From Zygnema cylindricum (lineage: Eukaryota; Streptophyta; Zygnematophyceae; Zygnematales; Zygnemataceae): a stretch of DNA of 60,000 nucleotides. Position 1 is the first letter of the stretch, and each line of letters starts with the position of its first letter. Of the stretch, positions 21,039 through 33,856 are shown piece by piece. Under the pieces are notes generated by a model. That model did no database searches, was not told where the DNA came from, and worked only from the letters and a program-made list of their open reading frames with translations. The stretch is from assembly GCA_037447655.1 (NCBI GenBank), contig JBBHKE010000248.1, positions 166,501-226,500 on the forward strand, read 5' to 3'. Made by a program: the position numbers and the translations under genes.

Positions 21039-22031
21039 TGTTGAAATAAAAGGTATTTTCTAGGTTAGTTAAAATATTTTAATAAGAGCAGGAAAAAGCA
21101 GAGGCAGCCTGCTTCTAGCTTCTCTCTCTAGCCCCCATACTTGTCGTAGTCATTAAAGGCTGGAGAGGAAGCTAGAGCGATGGTTGCCTATGCTCCTTCT
21201 AGAGTTCAGAAGGCAGATCCTTGGTAAACTAACCAAAAGGATTGACGGACCCAGGATTAGATCCTGGTACCTACCATCTGTCAAAGTAGCCGTTAGTCTT
21301 ACCCTGTAGTCTAAGACCAGTGCTGAAGTATATAGGGTACGATAACTACTTAAAGATGACGAAAAAGAGAAGTTCGATTTACTGACAAACGGACCACAAT
21401 CACACAAACACAGTTAAAATAGAATTACACCGGAAATGTCCTACTTGTATTTTTAATGGCTATAAATTAAGGCCGACATTAATCTAACGACAGAGAAAGA
21501 AGCTGGCATCGCGGAATGGTCGATTTTGCGGTTTTTGGTCACAACCACAACGGGTGACAGGTGGCAGCATGACATTGGATGACGGCATCTCCGGGACATA
21601 TTATGGCGAACCTGGATATGGCAGGCGTCGTCTTTCTGGCCATATTGTACAATGGGCGTACTGAAAGTACTTCGGACCAAGTACCTTTCTGTACTGTACA
21701 CTCAATTGATTGGTTCCGTACATCAGTAGGAGAGGGTTTAAAGAGGGGTTTATGACTTCGAAAATTAGAGATAGCCGCCTCTCTCTCAGAGAGCTTTTGT
21801 ATAAAAGGGTCATCTTTGACCATTGATAATTAACTGCTCAGGGGAGCAAATTCAAGGATTCTTTTTGTGAAAGACTCAAGGGAGTCAGCCCTTCCAAGGG
21901 GTGCAGTCTGGTCATTCTGTATTCTGTCAGGGTGTCAGCAATATTCAGACAAATCTTAAAGAACTGAGGTTATCCTAGAGGCTTCTAGCAAGCTGCCTAC
22001 TCTAAGTACCTATGGAGGTCTCAGAGTTGCA
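21039..22031 (+). repeat. 5' LTR of element H
   Basis: 993 bp, TGTTGAAATAAAAGG...CAGAGTTGCA. A TATA box TATAAAAG lies at 21800-21807. On the minus strand a tRNA T-arm-like hairpin, CCAGG ATCTAAT CCTGG (21250-21266), is perfect. Confidence 0.85.
21800..21807 (+). promoter_or_regulatory. TATA box in the H LTR
   Basis: TATAAAAG, about 210 bp upstream of the gag ATG, at the position where F LTRs have TATATAAAT, TATAAAAG and TATAAAT. It is probably the core promoter of genomic RNA synthesis. Confidence 0.6.
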
Positions 22032-24470
22032 GGTTATGGGCCCACCCTCTTGGGTGCCCATATTGAATGGAACAGGGTTCATCTACTGGGAGAGTATGAT
22101 GATGGGAGCCCTATGTGAGAAAAGATTTTGGGGAATAGTGAGTGGGCGAGTGAACCACCCATCCGGTCCTGCTATTCCTCCAGGGTTTGGATGAAGGAGA
22201 TTTGGTAGGAAACCAGATCCACCGTCATCAGAGGAATCAGAAGACGGAGAAAGCATCGTGATAAAAAAAGGGAAAGAAAAAGAGAAATCCACACCTATAG
22301 CAACCGGATCTGCTTTCATGTCTCGTATTCCGAGGAATGAGGAGAACGATATCGATACCTGGGACTACAACAACATGGGAGCCAAGCATTTTATCCTTCA
22401 TCATCTCACACAAAGACTCGCTGATCCTCATTTACAGGTGGAAAGGCCATCCGATCTGTGGGATGCGCTTATAGAGATGTACCGTAGCGGTACTATTCAG
22501 GAACAGAAGCTAGCAGACCAAAGGATCAATAGATACTTTCACAAAGGAGAGAAGATGCTCAATTTCTGCAATGAGCTGGCTATAGTTTTCATGGAGTTAG
22601 AGTGTGCCGGAAAAGTAGAAACCGAGAAGGCAAAGGTACATTGTTTACTCATGAAACTACCCAATGAGTATGAGAACATTGTAAACCGGGTACAGGATCT
22701 ACTGGACTCCAGGTGGGTATTGAATTCAGTAGTTGGTATGATTCTCGTCCGAGAGAATACAATCGAAATCCGAAGGGGAGTTAAGAACGGACAAGCATTG
22801 GTGGCCGGAGCAAGTTGGAGAAACAAAGATTTACGGAAATCCCTTGGAAGTCATGGAGGGGAAGACCTGAAAAATCAATCCGATGAATCCGGAACGAGGG
22901 GACCAAAGGGGCTTTGTCACTTTTGTAAGAAACCCGGGCATTACATGGTAGAATGCACCAAACTGACCGAGCTTCCGATAAAGGAGGGGCCGAAGAATCC
23001 GATGAGGAGGACGACGAACTTATTTTGGATGAGGAGTTGGAGGCAAAAACAGAAGTCGAAATTCCACGAAAGCAGAAATGTGCTTTCGGTGGACTGAAAG
23101 GTGAAGGAGGCTGGATTGTGGATTCAGGTGCATCTATGCACATGTGCAAAGATAAGCATCTGTTTACCAAACTGAGAAAGATCCCTACAGTAGAGATTGA
23201 ATATGGGGATGGGAGGTAGTGACCACTACTTATGTAGGATCGGTAGATCTGAAAGTCGTAGTGGAGGGAAAAACCTCAATAGTTACGTTCTCCGATGTAT
23301 TGTTTATTCCGGAGTTAAACAAGAATCTTATCTCTACGTCTGTATTAGATGATAAAGGATTTGAAACTAGCACCAGAAAAGGAGTCTTTACAGCTAGCTT
23401 TGAGGAAGATGTGTATTTCACTGCTGAGAAAGGTAGCCAAGGAATGTTCAGGCTTGCTTTAAGTAATGAAAAACTCAAACTTTACTATGCTGGTGTCAAT
23501 GATATTATGTTGTGGCATAAGAGACTTGGGCATGTGAATCTAGAAAAGTTAAGAGAAATGAAAAAGTTGGGAGTAGTTGAAGGAATACGCTTTGGGGAAA
23601 ATGATAATGTGAGTGATTGCAGTGGGTGTGCTCAAGGTAAAGCACACAGATTACCATTCCCAAAGGAAGCAACTTATAAAGGAGAAAAAGTTCTTGATTT
23701 GGTACACACGGACATTTGGGGACCGGCGAGAGCGCCATCACCCGGAGGCAAAAGATTTATGCTAACCATTACTGATGATTGGTCCCGGTACTCCCGAGTA
23801 TACTTTCTGAAAAATAAATCAGAAACTCCGGAGTATTTCAAACAATATAAGGCATGGGTCGAGAAACTTCACGAGACCTCAATAAAGAGAGTAAGAAGTG
23901 ACAATGGAGGAGAATATACCTCCAATCAGTTTGAAGAGTTCTTAAGGGAGGATGGTGTTCAACATCAAAAGACAATTCCAGAAAACCCGGAACAGAATGG
24001 TGTTGCCGAGAGATTGAATAGGACACTAAATGATAGTGCACGGAGTATTTTGTCAGATAAAACGATAGGAAAAAGATTTTGGGTAGAAGCTATGAATCGT
24101 GCAAATTATTTGAAAAACAGAGTTCTAACTTGGGCGGTGAAAGGCCAAACTCCATATGAGAAATGGACCGGCTGAAAACCAGATCTATCTCATTTAAAGG
24201 TTTTTTCGGTAGTAAAGTCTTCAGTTTAGATACAGATAAATCAAACTGGAAACTAGATCCTAAAGGGAAACCATGATACTTGCTAGGATATGATGAGGAT
24301 GTAAAAGGGTATAGAGTATATGATCTAAAGAGAGAAGATATAATATTAGTTAAACATCTGGTAGCTATGGATGAAGGGAAGTCGGTAGATCTCTATAAAT
24401 CCTCAAAACTAGTCAGAATCAGAGTTGAGTCAGACAATTCTGATGACTTTCATCTCCCTAACTATCCGGA
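22012..24470 (+). pseudogene. H gag-protease-integrase, frameshifted
   Basis: Gag starts at ATG 22012 inside the LTR, crosses the primer site (22032-22046) and reads MEVSELQVMGPPS. A stop near 22193 is followed by the main gag frame (22258-22984) with a CCHC knuckle, CHFCKKPGHYMVEC. A roughly 60-bp deletion shifts the frame before protease (DSGASMHMC, about 23130). One base is lost at 23217. The frame 23219-24175 then holds the HHCC pre-integrase site and the integrase core (HTDIWGP, SDNGGEY, NGVAERLNRT, complete D,D35E residues). TGA at 24173 replaces an Arg codon, and the end of integrase follows at 24280-24470. No full polyprotein is possible. Confidence 0.88.
22032..22046 (+). other. Primer-binding site of H, half-tRNA-iMet type
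   Basis: GGTTATGGGCCCACC, a perfect copy of the family site, directly after the LTR end CA. Confidence 0.85.
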
Positions 24471-26636
24471 TCCTATCCCTATTAAATACTGTATAGCCCA
24501 CGGACTCATCATCATATCCTATAAAAATTCTTGGAATCGATTTCGGACTAAGCTTAGAAATAGGAAGATTGTCTAAAATAAAGCATTTGCTACCAAAAAC
24601 CCGGAAGTGACTCACATTGGGTTTCTTTCCGGTCCATACTTCATATGGTGTTTTTCCTTTTACTGCTCTGGTTTCAATTCTATTCCTAATATAAGATGCA
24701 CAGGAGAAAGCTTCACCCCAAAATTAAAAATCAATCCCTTTATCCAACATCATAGATTTTGCACTTTCCGTTTAGGTTCGGTTAAGTCTTTCCGATACTC
24801 CATTTTGCTCCAGAGTATAGGGAACTGTAAATTGACGAGAGATGCCATTTTCTTTTAAATAATCTGAAAATGCATAATAAATATATTCTCCTCCGTTGTC
24901 GGATCAAAGGGAGAGAATCAGCTTCTTGTGAAGTTTTTCCGCACAAATCCGAAAGTGCTTGAAGTGAGTAAACACTTCACTTTTCTCCTTCATAAAGTAA
25001 ACTTTGCTTTATCGGGAGAAATCATCTGTAATAGTGACTAAAAACCGGATGCCACTAAGTGAAGGGACTTTTGACGGTCCCCACACATCTGAATGAATTA
25101 CTTGCAATAAATCTGTGGCCCGGTTATCCGCAGTCTGAGGTAGGGGTAACTTGTGAAGATTTCCCAAAGCACAGCCATCACATACATGAGACTCTTTTTG
25201 TCCTAAAATGACACCATCTATCATATTTTGCTTTACCATTTTATCAATCATTTCATAATGAACATGACCGAGCCTCTTATGCCACAAAACATTTTCCGGA
25301 AGAACATTGGAGTATGCAAATTCAATTTCATTAGCCAAGTCCATCCGGTACAACAAGTTTGGGCCTCTAGTTCCTACCAAGGCTACTCTCCCATCTTTGC
25401 TTACTACCTTTTTCCAATTCTTTTGCAAAATTTCAAAACCTTTCATTTCAACAACCGAAGTGGAAAACAATTTTTTCTTCAATTTTGGAATATAGAGAAC
25501 ATCATGTAAGGTCCTCTTTACAATTTGACCATTGATGTCACATGCTAACTCCACGCTTCCCTTTGCCGTAGCCTCCACACCGCTGTCATACGCATAATAA
25601 ATCCGACGAGTGGGAATTGGAGTAAGTGTTTTGAAGTAAGCCCGATTGCCCCACATGTGGGAGGAGCATCCGGAGTCCATAATCCATCCGTTCTCTCGAG
25701 GTCCCTCCATGAGATCTTTTGCAAGAGCAAAGAACTCGTCATCATCCGATTGTGGAAATCTGACCACATCTTTCTTTTCTTCCGGTCGTTCATAATGTGA
25801 CATCTCATCAAATGCAAGGAATGCCGCATTTTTAATCGGCAGTTTTGATGTCGAAAATTTTGGTGATGAATCCTCCGATCGCACCCTCCATCCCGCACGA
25901 TAAATTCCTATTTCACACGCTTTTATAAATGCCGGACACAGCCGGAAAAATGACCTTGACAAAAGCAATAGACACACCTATGATATTGCTTATAATTCGG
26001 ATTGGGGGTAAATTTTCTGTTTCCAGAAAAACCAGCCGGCTTATATGTCTGTGCATTGTAAGCAACCACTGATTGACCACCATTTAATGCTATCTGAGTT
26101 GCCTCTTCGTCTAGGATATAAGCTTGAGCTACTGCTATATTCCATTTACTCTTCTCTAAGCGTCTTAGCTGCTCCGCTGCTCCTCTATATTCAGTAGGAA
26201 GCCCTCTCATTAGAATCATAGCATAATGATAAAGAGGAAAACTCCCCCCAAAACATGCATTCTACGATAATAGAAGTTTCAAGCCATTACAATATGAGTT
26301 CATGTCACCCCCAGTATATTTATAGTCCTAAATTTTTCCAGCAAAACAACCTCATTCTGCTCACTAGCTAAGACATAAGATTCACTCAAGGCCTTCCATA
26401 TTTCAGATGCCGTAGAGATATTGATATATGTCATGTTAAGATCTTCTGACAGAAGTAACTTCAACACATGCAATGCATCTTCATTTTTCTTTCCAAACTC
26501 CGGATCCGTATCTAGAAGAATACCAGAAATCACATCATATAATTTCACTTGTTTCAAATAAGACTTAGTCAAATCCGCCCAATGAAGATACTTTTGCCCA
26601 TTAAACACCGAGATCCGTGAGGGAGGGCCCGTGACT
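24471..26636 (-). pseudogene. E gag-protease-integrase remnant
   Basis: Minus strand. Gag (26636-25923) contains SRISVFNGQKYLHWADL and a zinc knuckle, CVYCFCQGHFSGC, that has lost one residue of the usual CX2CX4HX4C spacing. The longest frame (25977-25009) holds protease GWIMDSGCSSHMWG, the HHCC pre-integrase block WHKRLGHVHYE...CDGCALG, and the integrase start VIHSDVWGPSKVPS. Integrase then decays through stops to 24471 (SHFRVFGSKCFI, FIGYDDESVGY). It ends at the junction with H. Confidence 0.85.
26622..26636 (-). other. Diverged primer-binding site of E
   Basis: In element orientation AGTCACGGGCCCTCC matches the half-tRNA site at 11 of 15 positions, including the central GGGCCC, and touches the LTR end. 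It encodes VTGPPS of gag, parallel to VMGPPS in family A. Confidence 0.55.
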
Positions 26637-27543
26637 TGTTGATTTGAGGCAGCTGGTGCCACTGAAGAAGATGAAGAAGCACCGGCAGTTGCCATGATAA
26701 TCAATTGTGCAAAAAGGAAACTCTCACGAAATCCCACAAACAACCAACTTCACAATGAAGTCTAAAGCAAACCAGACACACCCTAGGTCTGCAAATTTGC
26801 CACAATATAAAATATACACCGAAAAAACCACATGCAGAATTTCACAAAGTTCTGCCAAAAGATCACAATGATCTTATAATTCAAACACGCCCAAAAACTG
26901 CTTCGCAGTTTTTCCTACACAACAATCCTACTTTTCCTAAAGTTATCTAAGTCCTATATATACAAGTGAGCCTACAGTTGATCACACCGTACTACAACTA
27001 GCGTGGTCAATTATTACACTACTCTTCATTAACAAAATCCCACCGTCGAATGCACATAATTATTTCCACCAATCAGACAGCAGCTAGAAATGAAATAGTA
27101 CGCGGTTAAAGTTTGTCCGCTGAAATGACAATACAGTCAATACTTCTCTTCCAAAAATGACGGCAGACTCCGTCCGCTTTCCACGTATTCTTTCATCAGC
27201 GAAGATGAACCTCCACGTGTAACTTTTGTCCTCAAATGTAACTGTACCTTTTCTTCTAGAACAACCAAACTTGACTTTCTCACGGACCTTCACGTGTGCC
27301 TGGAGTGCACCAAATCTATACACTCCCTTTCGAGTTTACATACTCACTAAATCATGTCCTCGTCAATTTATCTTCACACAAACTGACTCATATTCAGAAC
27401 ACCTTTCTTGCGGAGACTGCTATAGCAGCTATGACTCTGCTACGACTGCTACGACTGCTATGACTGCTATGACTGCTATGATCTGTCATCGCAGCTGTGA
27501 TATTAGAGCAGCACAGCAGCGATGTCACATCAGAGCAGCATAG
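26637..27543 (-). repeat. 5' LTR of E, first segment (gag start inside)
   Basis: 907 bp matching 20001-20910 closely. The gag ATG lies at minus-strand 26695, 59 nt inside the LTR, giving about 20 codons (MATAGASSSSS...) before the primer site. The LTR is cut at 27543 by the F array and resumes at 38186 with no base lost or gained. Confidence 0.88.
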
Positions 27544-28751
27544 TGTTGATATTTGAGTATTTCTAGGTCTGTATTAGGATAGAAAAAAGCTGAGGCGGTC
27601 TACCTCTAACTCCCCTATCCAAGCCCCCACACTTGTTGTAGTCACTGAAGGCTGGATAGGGAGTTAGAGCCATGGCTGCCTAGGCTCTCTAGAAAAGACA
27701 GGGGGTGAAACAGGTAAACTTACCAAAAGTTAGTTGACGGACCCAGGAATTGATCCTAGTACCTACCATCTGTTAATCCGCATTAGCCGTTAGCTCTAGC
27801 CGTTAAGTCTAGGACAGATATTACGATATGTAGGGTTTGATAAATATATAAATCGTCATATGTAGATTAATCTGTTTAACGGCTAATAGATACTTAGTAT
27901 ATAGATACAATTTGATTTAGTACGAAGTACGGTATGTGGACAGAACGGATACCGCGCATTTGTTTCGATAGCGAAACAAATACCGCACATTTGTTTCGAT
28001 AGCAAAAAAAATACCGCGCGTCGAATTTCAGCGGCTATGATTATAGCCGGTTTTGATCGGATGGCCACGATAGGCGCCGCGATCACGGAAAAGGCATTTT
28101 TGGCGTTTTACGGTCTTTGCCACGTCAGATGACATGTGGCGTGATAACATTGGACTACGGGAATTCCGGAGATTACAGGAACTAATCTTGATTTGACACG
28201 TGTCAACATTTTGGCCATGTCGTACAACGGCCGTACATAAAGTACACCGGCACCTGTACTTTTCTGTACGACACAGTAATTTGATTGGTGCCGTACTTCA
28301 GTAGATAAAGTTTTAGAGAGGGAATAGGACTTAGAAAATTTTGGGTAGGCAGCTCCCTCTCCCATAGAGCACTCTATATAAATGACAAACGTTGGCTAGC
28401 CATAACTATCAATTTACTTGACCATTTTTTGTGGCTCTTTTTGCTGCAGACTCAGTGGAGTCTAGGCTACACAGGGGTGTAATCGGTCAGAGTTTTTGTC
28501 TTCCAGGGTGGCTGCATTTCTAAGGGAAAGTCAAAGTGGGTAATGTGTCCAAATCTCATATTCTAACTTTACATTCTGTGGTGGAACTGACCACACAGAA
28601 AGTGTTATTTCACAAGGTGAATCTATATTTGGGTTCTGATTGTCAAGGGGTCAGTCATTTGGGTTTATATCAACTTGGAGTCGGCATTATGTAGATAAAC
28701 TTCTTTTTGGATCTGCTTACTCTGAGGACCAATGGAGGTCTCAAAGTTTTA
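27544..28751 (+). repeat. F LTR1
   Basis: 1,208 bp, TGTTGATATTTGAG...CAAAGTTTTA. Its final CA has become TA, which also creates a TAG stop in the LTR-initiated gag frame. The hairpin motif TTTGTTTCG/CGAAACAAA near 27950-28020 is present twice in tandem. Confidence 0.92.
28375..28383 (+). promoter_or_regulatory. TATA box in F LTR1
   Basis: TATATAAAT. Equivalent TATA elements are at 34645-34652 (LTR3) and 37810-37816 (LTR4). LTR2 has lost this block. Confidence 0.6.
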
Positions 28752-30743
28752 GGTTATGGGCCCACCATCTAGGGTGCCTATGTTTGATGGAACAGGCTTC
28801 ACTTATTGGGCGTTTACAATGGAGGGATTGCTTTTCGAGAAGCACTTATGGGGAATTGTTGCGGGACAAGTGAGATGTCCGCCACCTGGCTTTGGAGGAG
28901 CTTACTATGGAGATTCATCTGAGGCTGCCCAGAATATCAACCGGAGTTCAGATGCAACGGAAGGTGAAGGGAAAAATCTTTCCGTGGATGGGGAAATAGG
29001 GGAGAAGGAAAAAGGGACACCTATGGTGAGGGGAGCTAGGCTCTCAGCTATGGTATCACATGTAAGGATAAAAACTGAAGAAAATGACAGAAAAATATGG
29101 GAATACAAAAACACTATAGCAAAACATCTCATACTTAGATATGTGTCTAAGTCGATAGGTATCACCGTTTTAAGTCTAACCAAGTCTTCAGAGATATGGG
29201 AAGCACTAAGTCAGATTTATAAGAGTGAGAGTATTCAAAGGCAGCAATTAGTAAAACAGGAAATAGAGGCCTACGTTTACAAATGCGGTAGCATGATAGA
29301 GTTTTGCAATGATATTGCTGCGTTATATGTTGAGCTAGCTAGTGAGGGATATGTAGAATCTGATGAGAGTAAGATTAATACACGACTTATGAAACTCCCA
29401 AGTGAGTACGAAAACATCATTTGTCGTATATAGGCAATGGATGGCTCCTCATGGACTTGGAGCTTTACCATGGGGATAATTCTTCTAAGGGAAAGCACTT
29501 TGGAGCTTCGTAGGGGAAGGGACAGGGTCAATGCATTTTCAGCTGCTGGTGATTGGCGGAAGCGTGATGAGAGGAACGGCGGTGAAGAGCGGAAGCGTGA
29601 TGAGAGGAACCGTGGTGACGAACGGAAGCGTGATGAGAGGAACGGTGGTGACGAACAGAAGCGTGATGAGAGGAAGAAAGACAAAGGTAAACCTTATCGG
29701 AACTTTGGTGGAAAAAGAGAGAGAGGAAAAGACAGAGGAGCTTTGAAAAAAAGGGTTTGCATATTTTGTAGGGAACCGGGTCATTATATAGAGGAATGTC
29801 CTTGTTTGGAAAAACTTAGAAGTTGGAATGTGGATGAGGAGGACGAAGAGGAAGAGGAGAAAGAGGATGAAGAAAAATTGGAGCTTCTTCACATCGGTAG
29901 AATGGGGAAGAGAGAAAAGTACACAGAAATTGCTCGAAGGCAACAGTGTGCTTTTGGAGGTATAAGGGAAGTAAAGAGAGAAGAGGTACTTGAGGATGTC
30001 GAGGAGTGTAGAGTGTATGATTTAGAAATGAGAAAGTCAGATCTAGGATCCATAAGTGAAAACGGGAAAGATAAAATTAATGAGGATAATTTTATAGACA
30101 ATAGGGAAACAGAAAACTGGTCGGAAAGGGAGACTTCAACGGATTCCGAGGAAAGGGGAGAAGTGAAACTCGAAGAGGTTTCAAAGGATAGGGGAGAAAA
30201 GAAATATTTATTTGGAATTAAATAACAAAGTAATAGTGGAAAGAATTCCATGGGAGAGAGTGAGGGAAGTTCAGAAAATAGGGTAATTATCATGGATAAA
30301 AATATGAGTACGAAAGATGTAGATCTTATGAGGAACTTAGTGGGGACTAGTGTTTTTTGGGAATATTTGGGGGTGGATGGATTTGACATCACTACTTGGT
30401 GTGACGTCACTTGTGAAGATGTGCCTGTAAAAGGGTTAGCATCTGGGTGTATGTTGCAGATTGGAAATGAGCTGGCTGTTTGGATCGCAAGAGGGAAATC
30501 GGTTTGTGTGTGGATGAAAGAGTGATGAAGTGGATAAAATCTTTGCTCGGATTATGGAAAAAGGGATGTTAAACAAAATGTGTGATGCAATTATCATTTC
30601 AGTTCATTTAATGCACTGTGTTAAATACTTAAGTTTTATGAAAGGAAAAGGAAAAAGGAAAAAGAAAAGAAAAAAAAAAGGAGGGGGTGTTTGTTTACTT
30701 GTTTGTGGAAGTTGAAAGAAAATAGACTAGAAAATAAGGGGAG
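28752..30743 (+). pseudogene. F INT1: gag with RNase H vestige, no protease, integrase or RT
   Basis: The gag frame runs 28756-30225 with a single TAG at 29431-29433 (CAG in the sister copies). The LTR-internal start is closed by a stop, so the first usable ATG is the one inside the primer site. Gag shows GPPSRVPMFDGTGFTYWAF at its start, a basic 11-residue repeat (four copies, about 29560-29670), and a CCHC knuckle CIFCREPGHYIEEC. After an acidic stretch, QQCAFGG marks where protease begins in element A, but protease is deleted. What follows resembles fragments of the integrase-RT linker (CRVYDLE). A vestige of RNase H (DITTWCDVTCEDVP, about 30385-30425) continues in decayed form to the purine tract. 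This is the plan of a non-autonomous gag-only element. Confidence 0.85.
29560..29675 (+). repeat. 33-bp coding minisatellite in gag of INT1
   Basis: Four successive units encode RKRDERNGGEE, RKRDERNRGDE, RKRDERNGGDE and QKRDERKKD. INT2 has three units (about 32650-32740) and INT3 has two (about 35828-35885), so the repeat number differs between copies while the frame is kept. Confidence 0.85.
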
Positions 30744-31846
30744 TGTTGATATTTGAGTATTTTCTAGGTCTGTATTAAGATAGAAAAAGAGCTGAGGCGG
30801 TCTGCCTCTAACTCCCCTATCCAAGCCCCCACACTTGTTGTAGTCACTGAAGGCTGGATAGGGAACTAGAGCCATGGCTGCCTAGGCTCTCTAGAAAAGA
30901 CAGGGGTGGATTAGGTAGATTTACCAAAATGTACTCAACGGACCTAGGAATTGATCCTGATACCTTCCATCCGTCAAATTGGCGTAGCTGTTAGCTCTAA
31001 CCTTTAAGTCTATGAATAATATTACGATGTATAGTGTTTGATAAATATATAAATTGTTACACGTAGATTAATTCGTTTAACGAAGAATAGATACTTAGTG
31101 CATAGATACAATTTTATTTAGTACAGAGTACGGTATGGGGATGGAACGGATACCGCACATTTGTTTCGATAGCGAAACAAATACCGCCCGTCGAATTTCA
31201 ACGGCTAGGATTATAGCCGATTTTGATCGGACGGCCGCGATAGGCGCCGCGATCACAAAAGAGGTACTTTTGGCGTTTTACGGTCTTTGCCACGTCATGT
31301 GACACGTGGCGTGATAACATTGGCTTACGGGAACTCCAAAGATTACGGGAACAAATCTTGATTTGACACGTGTCAACATTTTGGCCATGTTGTACAATGG
31401 CCGTACATAAAGTACATCGACACCTGTACTTTTTGTACGACACAGTAATTTGATTGGTGCCGTAATTCAGTAGATAGAGTTTTAGAAGGGGAATAGGACT
31501 TAGAAAATTTTGGGTAGGTAGCTACCTCTCCCAGAGAGCTTCATTTTGCTGCGGACTCAGGGGAGTCCAGGCCACACAGGGGTGTAGTCGGTCAGAGTTT
31601 TTGCCTGCCAGGGTGGCTGCATTTCTAAGGGAAAGTCAAAGTGGGTGAATGTGTCCAAAAGGCACCCTCTTCTTTGCATACGTGGTGGCGACACTGAAAG
31701 TCTTATTTCCACCGAGGGTGACTTAATGGAGTATTGATTTCAAGGGGTCGATCATTTGGGTTTATATCAACTTGGAGTCGGCACTATCTAGATTAGCTTC
31801 TTTTGGATCTGCGATTTCTGTGGGCAATGGAGCACACAGAGTTTAA
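30744..31846 (+). repeat. F LTR2
   Basis: 1,103 bp, shorter than its relatives because the TATA-containing block and neighbouring sequence (near 31530-31545) are deleted. The 3' end GGGCAATGGAGCACACAGAG pairs it with LTR3. Confidence 0.92.
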
Positions 31847-33856
31847 GGTTATGGGCCCACCATCTAGGGTGCCTATATTTGATGGAACAGGCTTATCTTA
31901 TTGGGAATTTATGATGGAGGGATTGCTTTTCGAGAAGCACTTATGGGGAATTGTTTCGGGCCAAGTGAGATGTCTGCACTTGGCTTTGGAGGAGCTTACT
32001 ATGGAGAATCATCTGAGGCTGCCCAGAATATCAACCGAAGTTCAGATGCAACGGAAGGTGAAGGGAAAAACCTTGCCGTGGATGGGGAAACAGGGGAGAA
32101 GGAAAAAGGGACACCTATGGTGAGGGGAGCTAGGCTCTCAGCTATGGTACCACTTGTAGGGATTAAAACTGAAGAAAATGACAAAAAAATATAGGAATAC
32201 AAAAACACTATAGCAAAGCATCTGATACTTAGAAACGTGTCTAAGTCCATACCTATCACTCTTATAAAAGTAACGAAGTCTTCAGAGATATGGGAAGCAC
32301 TAAGTCAGATTTATAAGAGTGAGACTATTCACAGGCAGCAATTAGTAAAACAAGAAATAGATGCCTATGTTTATAAAGGCGGTAGCACGATAGAGTTTTG
32401 CAATGATATTGTTGCGCTATATGTTGAGCTTGCTAGTGCGGGATATGTAGAATCTGAGGAGAGGAAGATTAATACACTATTTATGAAACTCTCAGATGAG
32501 TAAGAAAACATCATTTGTCGTATGCAGGCAATGGATGTCTCCTCATGGACTTGGAGCTTAACCATGGGGATAATTCTTGTGAGGGAAAGCACTTTGGAGC
32601 TTCGTAGGGGAAGTGACAGAGTGAATGCATTTAGAGCTGGTGGTGATTGGCGGAAGCGTGATGAGAAGAACGCCGGTGACGAGCGGAAGCGTGATGAGAG
32701 GAACGGTGGTGACGAGCGAAAGCGTGATGAGGGGAAGAAAGACAAAGGTAAACCTTATCGGAACTTTGGTGGAAAGAGAGGGAGAGGAAAAGAAAGTGGA
32801 GCTTTGAAAAAGGGGGTTTGCTTCTTTTGTAGGGAACCGGGTCATTATATGGAGGAATGCCCTTGTTTGGAAAAGCCTTAGAAGTTGGAATGTGGATGAG
32901 GAGGAAAAATCGGAAGAGGAGAAAGAGGATGAAGATATTTTAGAGCTTCTCTGGATTAGTAGTATGGGGAAGAAAGAAAAGCACACAGTAATTGCACGAA
33001 GGCAACAGTGTGCTTTTGGAGGTATAAGGGAAGTAAAGAGAGAGGAGGTACTTGAGGATGTCGAGAAGTGTAGAGTGTATGACTTAGAAATGAGAAAGTC
33101 AGTTCTAGGATCCATAAGTGAAAACGGGAAAGGTAAAATTAATCAGGATAATTTTATAGATAATAGGGAACCACAAAACTGGTCGGAAAGGGAGACTTCA
33201 ACGGATTCCAGGGAAGGGGAGAAGTGAAACTAGAAGGGGTTTTAAAGGATAGGGGAGAAGAGGAATATTTAATGAAAGGTATAAGGGAGGAGATATATTT
33301 ATTGGGAATAAATTTAGAAAGTGAGTGTGGAAAGAAATCCATGGGAGAGAGTGAAGAAAAGTTCAAAAAATGGGGTAATCGTCATGGATAGAAATATGAG
33401 TTCGAAAGATGTAGATTTTATGAGGAACTTAGTGGGGACTCTTGATTTAAGGATAAATTTCGGGGGTAATGGTTTTGACATCACTAATGGGAGTGATGTC
33501 ATCTATTAAGATGTACCCGTAAAAAGGTTAGCATCTGGGTGTGGGTGTGTGTTGCAGATTAGAGATGGGGCTGGCTAAGTGAATTGCAAGAGGGAAATTG
33601 GTTTTAATGTGGATGGAAAAGAGATAAGGTGGATATTGTCTTTGCTCGGATTTATGAAAAATGGGATCCTAAATAAAATGTATGATCAGCAAGATGGAAT
33701 TTTTACTTCAGCTCATTTAATGGAAATTTTTAAATATGAGAATGTTGTCTTAAAGTTTTATGAAAGGAAAATGAAAATGAAAAAGAAAAAGGGGAAGACA
33801 ATGTTTGTTTATTTGTTTGTAAAATTGGAAAGAAATATACTAGAAAATAAGGGGAG
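31827..33856 (+). pseudogene. F INT2 gag with frameshifts
   Basis: Gag starts at ATG 31827 inside LTR2, exactly 24 nt before the ATG in the primer site (31847-31861), and reads MEHTEFKVMGPPSRVP. A one-base loss near 31975 shifts the frame, and TAG at 32192 and TAA at about 32501 close later parts. The zinc knuckle CFFCREPGHYMEECP is near 32815-32860. The acidic region and linker vestige follow to about 33225, then the RNase H vestige (GFDITNGSDVIY, about 33470-33510). Same plan as INT1 and INT3. Confidence 0.85.

Larger units (their letters stand above)
21039..24470 (+). mobile_element. Element H: truncated plus-strand copia element inside E
   Basis: Has a complete 5' LTR, a perfect half-tRNA primer site, gag, protease and integrase, and then stops abruptly near 24470 in the acidic linker after integrase. 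There the minus-strand integrase end of E resumes. RT, RNase H and the 3' LTR of H are gone together with RT and RNase H of E, so one deletion after insertion explains the junction. Confidence 0.85.

Noticed and set aside
29539-29943. Long minus-strand frames opposite the F gag regions
   Set aside because: They are antisense shadows of the charged repeat and acidic region. Their leucine/serine-rich, low-complexity composition follows from the sense codons.
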